A stretch of DNA of 64,000 bases, from NCBI GenBank assembly GCA_948474755.1, contig CAOLHI010001315.1:372001-436000 (forward strand), written 5' to 3'. The notes beneath the pieces were generated by a model that searched no databases, had not been told where the DNA came from, and saw only the letters and a list, made by a program, of their open reading frames with translations. The DNA is from Ctenosaura bakeri (Eukaryota > Chordata > Lepidosauria > Squamata > Iguanidae). The translations under genes were made by a program, and so were the position numbers. Each line of letters starts with the position of its first letter. Position 1 is the first letter of the stretch. Below, in pieces: positions 23,601 to 37,219 of the stretch.

Positions 23601-26600
23601 CTCGATCTAGACGCCATACTCCTATTGATGCACCCAAGAATTGCGTTGGCCTTCTTGGCTGCCACATCACACTGCTGACTCATGTTCAGCTTGTGATCTA
23701 CCAAGACTCCTAGATCCTTTTCACACGTACTGCTATCCAGCCACACATCCCCCATCCTATACTTGTGACTTTCATTTTTTCTGCCTAACTGTAGGACCCT
23801 ACATTTCCCTCTGTTGAAATTCATTCTGTTAGCTTTGGCCCAGCTCTCCAATCAGTCAAGGTAGTTTTGAAATTTGATCCTATCCTCTGGTGTGTTAGCA
23901 ACCCCTCCCAGTTTGGTATCATCTGCAAATTTGATCAGCATGCCCTCCACTCCTTCATCCAAATCATTGATGAAGATGTTGAATAGCCCTGGGCCCAGGA
24001 CAGAACCCTGAGGCACCCCACTAGTCACTTCTCTCCAGCATGAAAAGCAGCCATCGGTGAGCACCCTTTGGTGATCACATAAAAGGTAGCAGAAGTGAAG
24101 AGAGGAAAGTGGGATAGAGACTGTGAGGGATACTGGTAATAATTACCAGGTCCAGAAAGAAGTGGAAGCATGGCTTACACAAAGAACCTAAAGAGAGTTC
24201 TTGTTCATGAATCAGATGGACAGAGTGGCATTGGGGTCTGCAAGAGACTGCACTGAGCAGCCTGGACTCAGGCATATTTGTACCTGAAAAATAGCCAATG
24301 GCAGCTGTTGATACGTGCAGTTCCAGGTGTGTAACAATGGTAGTTGGCAATGCATACAATGGACTATCAACCCACTAACGTTTACCATGCTTGGATGACA
24401 AAGATGTAATGGGTGTTGTAACAGCTGTCTATTGTAGATGCTACGAGGAAAGAGGAAGGAGTCCAGGTTCACAGGGGATGGGTATCTGTCACTCAGTGTC
24501 TTGGTGGGCTTCTCATAATTGTAGTTCTCTGGGAAATTCCAGCCTCCTACTTAAGCTGTTCCACAGGAACAGTGTTTATTAGCCTGACAAATGACCTACT
24601 CTTACCTGGAGGGTGTCTTAGGTTGACCTACCTTTCTTTCTCATATTCATAGTCAGAATTCTCCCTCCATTGGTTTGACTTCTCAGTCACCTTCAGGTTT
24701 GATTTTGATATCAGTGCCAATTGATGTGTGTTGCCAATTAAACATGATGCCAATTAGATATGGTTCCCATCCAAACCATATCATTATCGGACCCAGACAC
24801 AGGACTCTAACACATGTATTAACACGTGTATCTAACACCTTGATTGTCAACACACGTGCCCATTCTTCTTATCCATTTCAGCTTCTGTTTTCATGGATTT
24901 CAATCTACTTCTTCCAATGTTTTGGCATCTCCAGACTGACAGGCCAACTCCTGGCAGACCTGTGTCATCACGTACAACTTTTTGACATTGTATGGCCAGG
25001 GTCACTCTTCCACTTTTGCACATCCCCTTTTCTTCAGATTTCATCCCCTCTACTGAATCGGCTTAACTGCCTACCTCCTTGCACGGTGTATTCTATCAGC
25101 TCAGCTCAAGAAAAGGACTGAAATCTATGGAAGCTCACTCTGAAATAAACCCGATAGTCCTAAAGGGGATGCTGGGTCCCTCTCCCTTTTCATTTTTATG
25201 CTGAAATAGACTAACTATCTCTACAAAAAATTCTCAGAAGTATATAGCATTTAAAATGCCTACAGTGTGAATGTGTCATTTCAGGAGTAAAAATACCATC
25301 TTTAAAATAGTTGACTGTACAACAGAGGTTTTCAGCTGCCCAGCAAATACTACATTTCTCCCAAGCAACATCTGTATGCAGTAACTGGAACAGTCCTGTA
25401 CTTCTTCTTCTGTTTACAGTCTGCTTCCATCACTTTCCATATCAACAATTGAGAAGTCTATTATCTCAGACATCACCCTCCAGGTAAGCCCAGAAACAGA
25501 GCAGCTCCATAAGGTGGTCATCTATCAGCAAGGGGTGGGAAGACATTAGCAGCTAAAACTTTTGAACGGGCAGTCAATCAGTGCCTGCCTTGACTTGAGA
25601 ACGATAAAAACGAAGATTGCTAAAGCCATATATTCCTCCAAACAGCGCTATGAAATGGGGAAACAGAAGGATTTATAACCAGTACTTGACTCCAGTGCAC
25701 AAGAAAGGCCCTTGCACACCAAAAAGATTAGTGTGTTACAGCTTGATATCACTGCAGTCCTTTCATTGTTCCACCTAAACTCAGGGCCAAGGTGGTGAAC
25801 TATCCAAGTGCTAGCTGCTCCTTGCTATTGATGTTGTGCGTCTGAGCCCCAAATCTTAAGGAGGCAAAGAGAGAAAGAGGACTTCTCCCACCTTGGTGGA
25901 CCTTCTGGAGGCTCCTCTTGGCCCTTGCTGGGACAGAATGCTAGACTAAGGGGCCCTCAGCCCAATCCAGCAGGGCTTGTCTTAGGCTCTTGAGGCATTT
26001 TTCCTTTGGAAAAAAAAATCCTATAAAATAATAAGCAATTAGGAGCTGCTCTTGAAGACCGAGAGTGCATATAGTGGTCAGATGCAGTAGAATTCAAAGA
26101 CATAGCAATATTAGTCTGGGTCCGTATGCAAAAGGATAATGTAAGATCTCACAACACCTGTGTAACTAAAAGGCCATTTCTGTATGAGACTGTTAAAGCA
26201 CTATTATTCCACTTTCAATATCCTACAGAATCCTGGGGTTTGCAGTTTAGGGAGGGGCCATGTGGCCTCTCCCTAAACTGCAAAGGATGTTGAAAGTGAA
26301 ATAATAGTGCTATAACAGTCCAGTGCAGAAATGGCCCAACTGAGACAGAGCAGCTGGTAGCATAAGACCTTGTAGACTTAAGTCTACTGTATCAGATGCT
26401 TCAGATGAAACAGACTTGCATCTATTAAACCTTATGTTACCAACTTCTTTCTCTCAATTAGTCACAAAGATGCTGCAAGATCCCTTTGTGTGATGGACAA
26501 ATAGTTTAGGGATTTCCAGGAGAGGAAGCTGCAGGGGCAGCAGAGAGAAGAAAGCAGTGTGCAACAGAGAAAGGAGCCCTACTGGGAAAAGCCCTTCCTT

Positions 26601-29600
26601 CAATCCATTCCTCCATCTTCTTAGAATTCAGACAGTGGCTTCATCTATCTTTGGACCTCCTGTGGAGGAAGAAGGGGGTGTCACCTATGGAGGAAGAAGG
26701 GGGTGTAGCATCCAAGTCTCAAGCCCAGTTAGGTGTTGGCCCATAAATGAGAAGCCGGTGGGCAATTCGTGGGCTCTGAGGCAGTTCTGATTTCCCCATT
26801 TTCTGTTGGTCTTTCCACCCTCTGATTGCTATAACCAATTAGGGTGTGAAATGGAGGCCCTAGAGAAGAGCCCACCTTGCCCCTCTGCTATCAGATTTTA
26901 GAGAAATACTGAAGGCTTGTCTTGTTTATGGGCATTTCTACTGGGCACTGCATACTAGATGACTTGCTGATAAGGGTTTGTTTTTTTAATGTTCACACCA
27001 GCAGATGTTCCTCCATTTGACTGCTACTTGCTTTATCCAATGTACTGCTTATAGTTTTTAATGGTTGTAGTGTTAGGTCCTTTCCGCACAAGGCAGTTAA
27101 AACAGGCCAAGGAGTCCTGGCACAGAAGTCGTCCGCACCTTGGATCGGGCTAGGTGTGGACTATTTAACTTAGTTCCGTACCTTAGTCTGATCCAACCTG
27201 CCCCCAAGTGGTCCTCCAGCATGCTATGTAAAGACCAGAAAAAGCAGGTCTTTACATTTTCTGGATCGTGACATTGCATTCCTACTTACCTGCGCAGATG
27301 CGCAGGCTCGCCCCAATGCAAGCCTGTAATCCGTGGTGGGCGGGCTGTGGGTGTGGCCAGCGTCAGCAGCCATTAAGCCCACAAAGCCACCATTTTGAGC
27401 CAGAAGCCACAGGAAGCCATCATTTTTAGCCAGAGCAGTGCGAATCTACAGACCTCGCACTGCTCCATTTTGCCCTGCACTAATGGAGGAGCCCTGCAGA
27501 AGGGCTCATGGGAAAGTCTGCATTACTTCAGACCCAAGAAAAAGCGGTGAGTAATGGCACGGAGCGATTCACTCGCCTCGTGCGGAAAGGGCTAAGCCTC
27601 TCTAGGATGCTCCAAGACTCTTGCCTAGAAAGCAGAACATCGAATTGAATGACAATAAGCCATCAGACCTAACTTCCTCCATTGCATTCTTTCTTGGTAG
27701 CTCTCCCTGGTCTGTTTTCCTCCAGTTCAACTCCTTTCCAGTGCTGGAGCTGAGCAGAGAGAAAGGGAGTTTGAGAGACGGTCTCAGTAGCAGAGAAGCG
27801 ATTGGCTCTTAAGACGTGTCTTTAGATGTTACCTGCATGCATTTCCATGTGAATAAGGCAGTTGGGAGACTACACAAAACACCCGAGCACAAGGACTAAA
27901 GGATGTGGTACAAAATCCAACGTTAGCAAAGCTGCAGAGTAGATATGACTTTCCCCACATTCTCATTCTGTTTCTTCATCCTGCAGGCATGCTCCATTCT
28001 GAAGGTTGCCTTTGATGTGTTGAAGGTGATTCTGCTGAACACTATGAATGGTGAGACCCTTGCCTCTGAACCCCTCCTGGACTTTCTATTGTGTTTCCTT
28101 GGCATGTAATATCCTGCTATGTCAGCCATGCCTCTGTGAGCAGTGAGAAGTCCCAGGGCATCATCTGCCAGGTTTTGGCTTTGCTGGAAGGTGTAGTTTC
28201 TGGAGATGAATGCTGTTTTGAAATTTTGGGGGAAAGGGTTCAATTCTACAAGGTGACAATGGGGAGAGGTGAAGGGCAGCAGACATCTGGGGGGAAATGT
28301 GCAACCAACAACTCAGCTCTGCCCTCTCACCTCCTCTCTTGTTCTCAAACCTCAGCTTCTTTCTCTGTTCCAAAATGGCTCTTTTGTCCCCTCCATGTAC
28401 AGTCCAAGGTTGCCCCTCTCTTAGCTGGAAGGATGAGTGTGGAAAAAAGGATGGTGCCTTGGCTCTTGTATTCCAAAAGCTCTTGCTTTCCCAGATGCTT
28501 ATTCTCCTGCATGTTCTTTAGCAAGAGATTTTCTTTTTCAAATATCTCTCCATACCAGCTTCTGGAGAAAGGGAGCAGGAGCTCTTCTTGGGACTGGCAA
28601 CTTCAGGAAACAGGCAGCAGGACTAGACTGCTGGTTTGTTCTGAGTTACCGCAGCTTTTTTAAAAATGTGCATATTTGCATGTGTAATTCCAACATTAAA
28701 AAAGGACACACAGGTGAAGGAAGTAGAAATCACCCCCCCCCGCCATCTCACAGTACCGTGGTCAGACACCCACATGCCTTTTCTTCTCTACTTTTTTTTT
28801 TCTCAGAAAGAAGTCTAAGAAACAAAGGAAAAACCTTAGGCTATTGTGCTGCAATGATTTAATGGCTATCCTTTTATTTTTTTTTAATATAAGCAAAGCC
28901 AAGAAGCACTCCAAGGCCATTTCCACACTACACTCTTATAGCAAGATGATTCCATTTTCAACTTCCTATGGAATCCTGGGGTTTGCATTTTAGGGAGGAA
29001 CCAGCCTCCCCAAAGGTGGGCATAAGGAAGGAGCGGAAATTATATGTCACCTCTTAGACTTAACAACTTCCTCACATAGAATTATAGAGTTGGAAGAGAC
29101 CACAGGGCCATCCAGTCCAACCCTTGCTATGCAGGAACAAACATCAAACCATTCCCAATAGATGGCCATCCAGCCTCTGCTTAAAAACCTCCAAAGAAGG
29201 AATCTCCCCCATGGTCCATTGAGGCAGCAGCAGATTCCACCACCAGAAAGCTCTGACCATCAGGAAGTTCTTCCTGAGGTTCAGATGGAATCTTCTTTCC
29301 TACAGCTTGAATCTGTTGCTCCTTGTCCCAGTCTCTGGAATGGCAGAGAACAAGCCTACTCCCTCCTTGATATGACATCCCTTCAAATATTTAAACATGG
29401 CCATGATATCCCTTCTTAACCTTCTCTTCGGCAGACTAAACATACACAGCTCCCTAAGCCGCTCCTCAGAGGGTTTCATGGCTTCCAGATCCTCCACCAT
29501 TTTGGTTGCCCTCCTCTGGACATGCTCCAGCTTGTCGATATCCTTCTTGAATTGAGGTGGTCAGAGACCCAGTATTCTAAATGAGGTCTAACCAAAGCAG

Positions 29601-32600
29601 AATAGAGTGGTATCATTACCTCCCTTGATCTAGACACCATACTCCTATTAATGCAACCAAGAATTGCGTTGGCTTTCTTGGCTGCCACATCACACTGCTG
29701 ACTCATGTTCAGCTTGTGGTCTACCAAGACTCCTAAATCCCTTTCACACATACTGCTATCCAGCCACACGTCCCCCATCCTGTACGTTCCATTTTTTCAG
29801 CCTAAGTGTAGGACCTTCCATTTCTCTCTGTTGAAATTCATTTTTTTAGCTTTGGCCCAGCTCTCCAATCTGTGAAGATCATTTTGAAATTTGATCCTGT
29901 CCTCTGGGGTATTGGTATCTTTAGCAATATGATGACAGGAAAAGAAATGCTCCCAGCCACTTCCATGCTTGATGTTTTTACATCCTCGGCACGTGGATTC
30001 ATGGAGATCCAGCTCCTCCTTGCACATGGCTGTCTTCCATATATCATATAGAGAATTGGACAAGCTTATGTTCTACTGCTCTGGGGACTGGGAGTTGGTG
30101 CAAGGCCTTCAAATTTCAGGAACAGAGATTCCCTCTAAACCTTTGGAAGGACTTCCTGCTGGTAGGAGCAGTTTGAGAATGGGATACATGGTTGCCTGGG
30201 AGTGTTGTGGAGTCCCTTTCTTTGGAGGCTTTTTTAGAGAGGTTGGATGGCCATCTGTCAAAGAGAGGGCTTGGATGGCGTGTCCCTGCATGGCAGAAGG
30301 GGGCTGGACTGATGGCCCTTCCCATCTCTCTCAGCTCTGTCATTCTGTGATTCTATGGTTAAGACAGTAAGCTCTTAAAAACAGTTCAGCCCATTCTTTA
30401 AAGACTTTCTGTTTTAAAAGCCTGCCTGAATAAAAAGGTTTTAGCCTGCTGATGAGGGGCAACAAGGAGCAGGCCGTTCTGGTTTCCCAGGGAAGAGAGT
30501 TCCAGGGTCTGGGGGCAGCTGCTGAGAAAACCCTCTTTCGCCTCCCCGCCAACCATGCTTGCAAGAGTGGTGAAACTCAAGCCATTTCCACACTAGGCTG
30601 TTATAGGGCTGTGATTGCACTTTCAACCTCCTATGGAATCCTGGGCTGACCGGCCCCTCCCAAAACTGAAAACCCCAGGATTCCATAGGAGGTTGAAAGT
30701 GCAATCACAGCCCTATAACAGCCTTGTGATGAAATATGTTGAGAGAAGAGCCTCTGCCCAGCTTTAGACACTGCATCAAGAGTTGCATGTCCCATCACAA
30801 AGAGAGCCTAAGTTGCTAGGTGTATAAGACAGGATCTTTTCTGTAGCAGCCCCACATTTATGGCCCTCCCACCTTTAGAAGTTAAGATTGGCTCATTCCT
30901 ATCAGTCTTTAAACAGGAAATAAACACCCCACTGGTTTGCGAAGACATGGGCTTTTTAAATGATCTGGAGCTGTTTTTAAAGACTTTTTTGAAAAGGTAA
31001 GGTTGTCCATTGGATTCCAAGTCAGTGTGTGTCACTGCGACACCAACAGGAAAGCAATTTAGCCATAATGTATGTTTGCATGTGTGTGTGTGTGTGTGTG
31101 TATAATCCTGCCTGGAAGATGATGACAAACCTTAGAAGCATTTTGGGAACAAACACAGCTGAGTATTTGCTGACATGACTGACCCCTCTCTTTCCACACA
31201 GTGGTTCTTCCCCTGGACATATCTGGAAATGTGAAGTGTCAGTTGGCCATGCTGCCTGCAATACTGGAGAATGAATGCGGACTAGATATATTCGTAAGTA
31301 TTAACCACGGATGGACAAGTCCTTCCACAGCTCTAGCTGGAGCCCGTTTCCTTCTCTTCCACCCACTGTGTCATGCCTGCCTTGGAGACCATGGCAGTGA
31401 GGGGGAGAATTCTGACTCAGAGACAGAGGATTTCCCAGCGGCTGAAGTGTCCCCAGAAGCTGGTCCAGAGGGAGATAATACACAACAACAACAAGGGCCT
31501 GAGCCAGGGGAAAAAATAGAGGAAGACATAGGTGACACAACTAACTTGCAGCAGAGATGCTGTGAAAGGGAGGGCTTGTGTCACTCGGCCCATTTAAGTA
31601 GTAAGCGAGCCCTAAAGAGGGAACACCTGTGGGACCAGAACCCATAGACAAAAGAGGGCTCCAGCTGACCTTTCCTTCCAGGGTCAGCAACTGTTCTCTT
31701 TGGCTCTTCAACCCTGTGCTGTGTTCTTGGATCTGGTTGTCTTGGAACTCTGCCTGTTTGGACTACGGTTTGGATTTGTTTGCTTTTGGGTGCCTTTCTG
31801 TTTGGACATTCTTTGACTCTCACCTTGTGAATAGGAGCTGTGTTGCTTGTGAATTACTGCCTGCTCTGCCATAGACATGACACACTGCACTGAATGAAGG
31901 AGGCACTCTAGCATCTGCTCTTCCTCATCTGTGAGGATCTAATGGTTCGTCCCTTCTCTCTCTTTTCAGGTTGACATTGTGTTGGCAGGGACAGGAGCCA
32001 TCGTCTCCATCCCCGAAACAGCTGTTTCGATTAAGGTGCCCCCCTTGCAGAACTACCGCCACTGCCAGGGGATCCACCCAGCCCTCGTGAATGTTGCGCT
32101 GTCTGTCTTGGGCCCAAAGAAGCCCCGGGAACTGAGCTGCACTCCCGATGCAGTGAGTAGGCTCTGAAGCCAGACAGCCTGGTGGGCGAAGGGAACAGCC
32201 AGGCAGGGTGGAGCCTGACCTTAAACAAGGGGGGATGTTAGAGTGGAGAGGGGAGACTTTACAGCAGAAACGGAGCCTTCAGAAGCAAATGGGACTGTCT
32301 GGACTAGTATGAATTCTCCCTGGCTGAAGACACATTGAGCCTCTCTTATCCAAAAGCCTTGGGACTAGAAGTGCTTCAGATTTGGGATTTTTTATTATTA
32401 TTATTTTGGAATATCTGCATTTGCATATACATACATAACAAGACATCTTGGAGATGGCACAGAAATTCATTGATGTTTCATATTACACACATAACCTGAA
32501 GGTAAAATTATACACTGTTTTTAATAAATCTGTGCATGAAACCAAGTTTGTGTACACGAAACCATCAGAAAGCAAAGGTGTTCTATCTCAGTCCGCCAAG

Positions 32601-35600
32601 TGGACAATTTTGGATTTGGAATAATTTGGACTTCTAAATTTCGGGCCCAGAATGCCCAGCCAATACTAGGGAAAACACCGTCATGTACGAAGACAGTTCC
32701 AAGGCTGCAAGGAGGGCTGCATGTTTCCCAAGGAGATGAACTAGGGCTGCACAGTCTTTTTTTTTATTTCCATTGCCCATAGGGTTCAATGCAGTTCAGT
32801 CTTTACGTAGATATCAAGGGTCTTGCTCTTCCAATCTGTGAACCAATGCTTTCCCCTTTTTCCCTTAAAACAGTATTCTAAAGCCAACGAACTGAGGAAC
32901 GCTATTTTGGCTCTAATTTCTGGTGGGGTGAGTGACGTCTTTCAACATCTAGGTACCGGTACCACTCTACTCTGCTTTGGTTAGAACTCATCTTGAATAC
33001 TGTGTCCAGTTCTGGGCACCCCAATTCAAGAAGGACATGGTCAAACTAGAGCAAGTCCAGAGGAGGGTGACCAAAATGGTGAGGGGCCTGGAAGCCCTGA
33101 AACCCTGTGAGGATAGACTTAGAGAGCTGGGTATGTTTAGTCTGCAGAAGAGAAGGTTAAGAGGGGACATGAGAGCCATGTTTAAATATTTGAAGAGATG
33201 TCATGTTGAGGAGGGAGTGGGCTTGTTTTCTGCTGCTCCAGAGACCAGGACAAGGAGCAATGGATTCAAGCTGCAGGAAAGGAGATTCCACCTGAACCTC
33301 AGGAAGAACTTCCTGACAGTCAGGGCTGTCCGGCAGCGGAATCTGCTGCCTCAGAGTGTGGTGGAGTCTCCTTCTTTGGACGTTTTTAAGCAGAGGTTGG
33401 ATGGTCATCTGTCAAAGGGAGTGCTTTGAGGGTGTTCCTGCATAGCAGGGGTTGGACTGGATGGCCCGTGTGGTCTCTTCCAACTCTACATGTCTATGAG
33501 TCTATGATCTAGCATGAGAGGCGGTCTGCTACGTGATATCCGGGACCTTTTCAAATGCAGTCTTTGCAGGGTCCAGTTCCAGAAGGCAGATGGGGCAGGA
33601 CAGGGGGTGAGGCAAAGGAGGAGAAGGCAGTTGGCCAAAATGGTCACCCTGCCCCTAAGCCAAGGGCGTACATGAGGTCCCGCCCCCGACCTCTCCACTG
33701 GCATTCAACTGATCTTTGTTGGTGGCCAGCCCCCTCCCCGTGTGGCTGGGCGAGGTGGCCAAACTGGTACGTCTTCTTATTCTAATATTTCAGATACTGG
33801 AATAAACAAAGCAATAAAAAGTAGAAAAGCCACAGCAAAATGCATCACCATAGAAACAGCTGAAAAGAGTGCAACAACTGGCTTAAATACTCTTATAGAA
33901 CAGTTAAAAGCAAAGAATAACACAGCCAGATAGCCAGTCGTGTCTGATGGAAGTTGCCAGAGAAGGCCTTGTCCTCCTCAATGTTTCCAGTGCTCCAGAG
34001 CACAAACCGAGACCCTCCCTCTGACATTTTCCTAGTTCATTGGTTGAAATCTCCTCTCCTTGGCTCCCACTCACTCATGAAGGAGAGGGACATTCCAGGC
34101 CAAACGGGCCTTCCGAGGGTCTTCAAGGGAAGCCCAACACAGGCTGTGCTGCAGCAGTCTAGATCAAGGCTATTACTCAGCCCAAAATACAGAGGTCGTG
34201 TCTTCGTTTGAAGCCTTGCTCTAGGGGGCAAGTCAACTGCCAATAGCACACGGAGAGACAGCATCTCAGTGGCTCTGTTTCCATGGTTGTCCTCCTCCGT
34301 CCTTGGAGGTTTTAAAGTGTTCGTCTGTCAATAGGAGTGATTTGACTGTGTCTTCCTGCATGGCAGGCTGGGGTGGGCTGGATGGCCCCTGGGGGTCTCT
34401 TCCAACTCTCCTGTTCTGTAAAAGGTGAGGGAGAGCTTGCAAAACATTTCTCTCTCTTTTTTAGCAATCCTTTATTCAATTGGTGGAACCCATGAGATCA
34501 GGGCAAACTCATTTCCCTCTCTTGGAGGGGGAACGTTAAGGGTATCCTCTTTCAGAGAAAACAGATGATCTCCAGAAAAGTTCCCTTTTGCTGCCACATG
34601 TGGAACCAGGGGTGGTTCAGCCTTGCACACATTTAAAACACCATGTATGTTGCAATCAGCAAAAAGGGAAGCCTCTAAATTCCCAGGCTGAATATCTCTT
34701 TTTCCCCTCTTTCTTCAGGGTTCTCCAAGCATCACCTCGGTAAGCGTGATACCCCTTCCAGGGACCTCATCCTGACCAATCCCTCAGGGTGGGGGTGGGG
34801 GTGGGGGATGGCAAACTGGCTTTAAACCTTGGAGGACCGGGGCCAGTGAATCTTCAGTCCTGATTGCCTTTGTTTTTCAGAGTGTCCTGTATCTTAAAAT
34901 CTCCCCTCTGGTGGATCCAGTCATTGTTTTTGAAAGTACCGGCGGCGTTGTGTCTGTCAGTGTCGAGATCGAGGTGTTCATCAGGAACGCAGATGGATCC
35001 GTATTTTCTGTCCTCATTGTGAGAAGTGTAAGTAGCCCTGTTCCAAAGAAAGGCTCTCCTCCATGGGGCCAGAAGCCCTTTGGCCCCAGCCGAATTTGGC
35101 TGCGTCGCGGGGAAGGGGGATCTCAGCCCCCTCCCTTCCCCAGTGACTCTTTGGGTTTCTACAACGTCTCTTTGCAGAGTCTCACTCTGACTGCGTCTAT
35201 CTCTGTGGTTAAGGGCAGGCTGATCATTGCCGTCTCCCTCTACAAGTAAGTCTTCTTTTGGAAATTTTGGAGCTCACCGTTCCGTCCAAGATCCAACCTG
35301 GACAGACAGCAGTTGCTTGGGCATCTCCGTGTTGCTACCCAGTCTGTGGGGATTGCACGCTTTCCCATGTACATGCTGCTCTGAACTGGGTCTGAGAGGC
35401 TTTGGGGAGAAAATAGCATGCCAATGACTAACCTCAGGCAACCCTGCCATGCAGCGCGGCTTGCATTGTCCTTTGAAAAAGTCTCAGGTTGAGCCCCGAA
35501 GCAGTGGCATGATGAGGGTTGGTGTCTCCCAGTGTGGAAGCTCGTGGGGTCCCCCACCCAGGAAGCCTCTTCTGTCCAGGATCTGTAATGCTGGGGCCCA

Positions 35601-37175
35601 AGTCTCCTGTCACGGGGCCCACCCTGTGGGCATCCCAATGTACCCACCTCCCTCTGCATGCGCAAAGGCAGTGGGGATCTCATCCAGTCATAAGAAAAAT
35701 GGGGGTGGTCATCCTCCATGGAGACATATGGGATCTCATGAAGGGTGGAGAAAGAAGGGGACATTTTGGTGTCCCCCCTCTGATGTTGTCACCTTGTGTG
35801 GTCCAGACGCACACCTAGTGACTTTGCTGCCCTTATGGAGTAGCGCAGTGAGGAGAAAGGGAAGAAGGACATGTTCTTCTCCTTTGAATGGGTTTGTTCT
35901 CATCCTCCAACTTCCTTCTGGAAACGCCCCTGTCCGTTGAAGCTCCATTTGACGGCAGCAATAAAAGCCAAGGTGAAGCCCGGTGGGCAGCCTCTAGCTG
36001 AAGGGGAGCAACTCATCCCAGAATCCTCCTTCAGGAAAGACCAATTAAGACCAGTTCTTTGGAGAAGGCTCAACTATTCCAAAGGGTTGCTGGAAAAAAA
36101 AAATGCAGGTCACCAGGTCAACACTTGTGTTCTCGAAAGCCTGTGATGTGCCCTAAGGCTGTTGAGTCTCCCAAATTTTTATGTTCAGAGCTAGACAATG
36201 GACATCATCAGGTGCTGACCTGTGCCCCTACTGTCGGTATTCCCACTACTGAGCGTGGCCATGCTCATTGTAGCTGACTTTCCAGACGTGAGCTGAGCAA
36301 AGGAACGTAGCCTAGGGGTGGGCTTGGGAGCCGTTTGCTTTTTGCTCCCGTCTCCTTCCTGCCAAAATGTACCCGATGGAAGGTCAGAGTCTGGAGGAGC
36401 ACCTCCTTGTGGACTTGGAAGCTGATAGATGTGGAAGAAACAGAGTGCCCCCCTCTTTCTCTGTTAGTTGGAGGGGGCGTAAAAGGTCCCCTTGCAACAC
36501 CTCATTGGTGCTTCCAGGCAAGTGTTGAATGGAGTGGGGAGTGGAAGCTGGGATGGAACCACCCTCCCAGATCAGGACTGTGCCCAGTCCAGTAGTCAAT
36601 CCAGGTGATGAAGATGGACTTCGGTGAACCCCAGCAGCCACTTTTACTGCTGAGATATACCTCCCACCAACTACCGAGCTGCTTCACCCACTGGAAAGAG
36701 GTTATTTCTGATGCCTGGATTCTTACAATATCATCTGTTTTTGCCCCTTAGAGTCTCACTTGTGCTGATATCTTCCGGTGTTGGCATCACTGATGTAAGT
36801 TGGTCTTTTCTGAGTCAGCATCACGTTGCTTTCAAGGCGTTCTTTTTGGAAACGGTGGCCACAGCTTATTGATGTAAATGAAGAAATGTTAGAGCTCACT
36901 GGAAGAGGAGATGTTTTGTATGCAGAAAGGGCTGTGCATATTCGGGGGGGGCTGGGAAGACCCTTTGCTACCTGAAACATTGGAGAACTGGAAACAGAAC
37001 AATCTGTGGCAGGTTGGGGATGATGGGGCTCAGCTTACATGCTTTTCATGAATCAGTTCCATGGTTTATCTCCAGCAGTAACTCCAAAATTGGTTCGGGA
37101 GAACCTTCCTCAGCATGAAGCTCATCATCATCATTATTGTTGTTGGTGTCGTTGTTACTGTTGTTGTTGTTGTTG

Positions 37176-37219
<44 letters not shown>

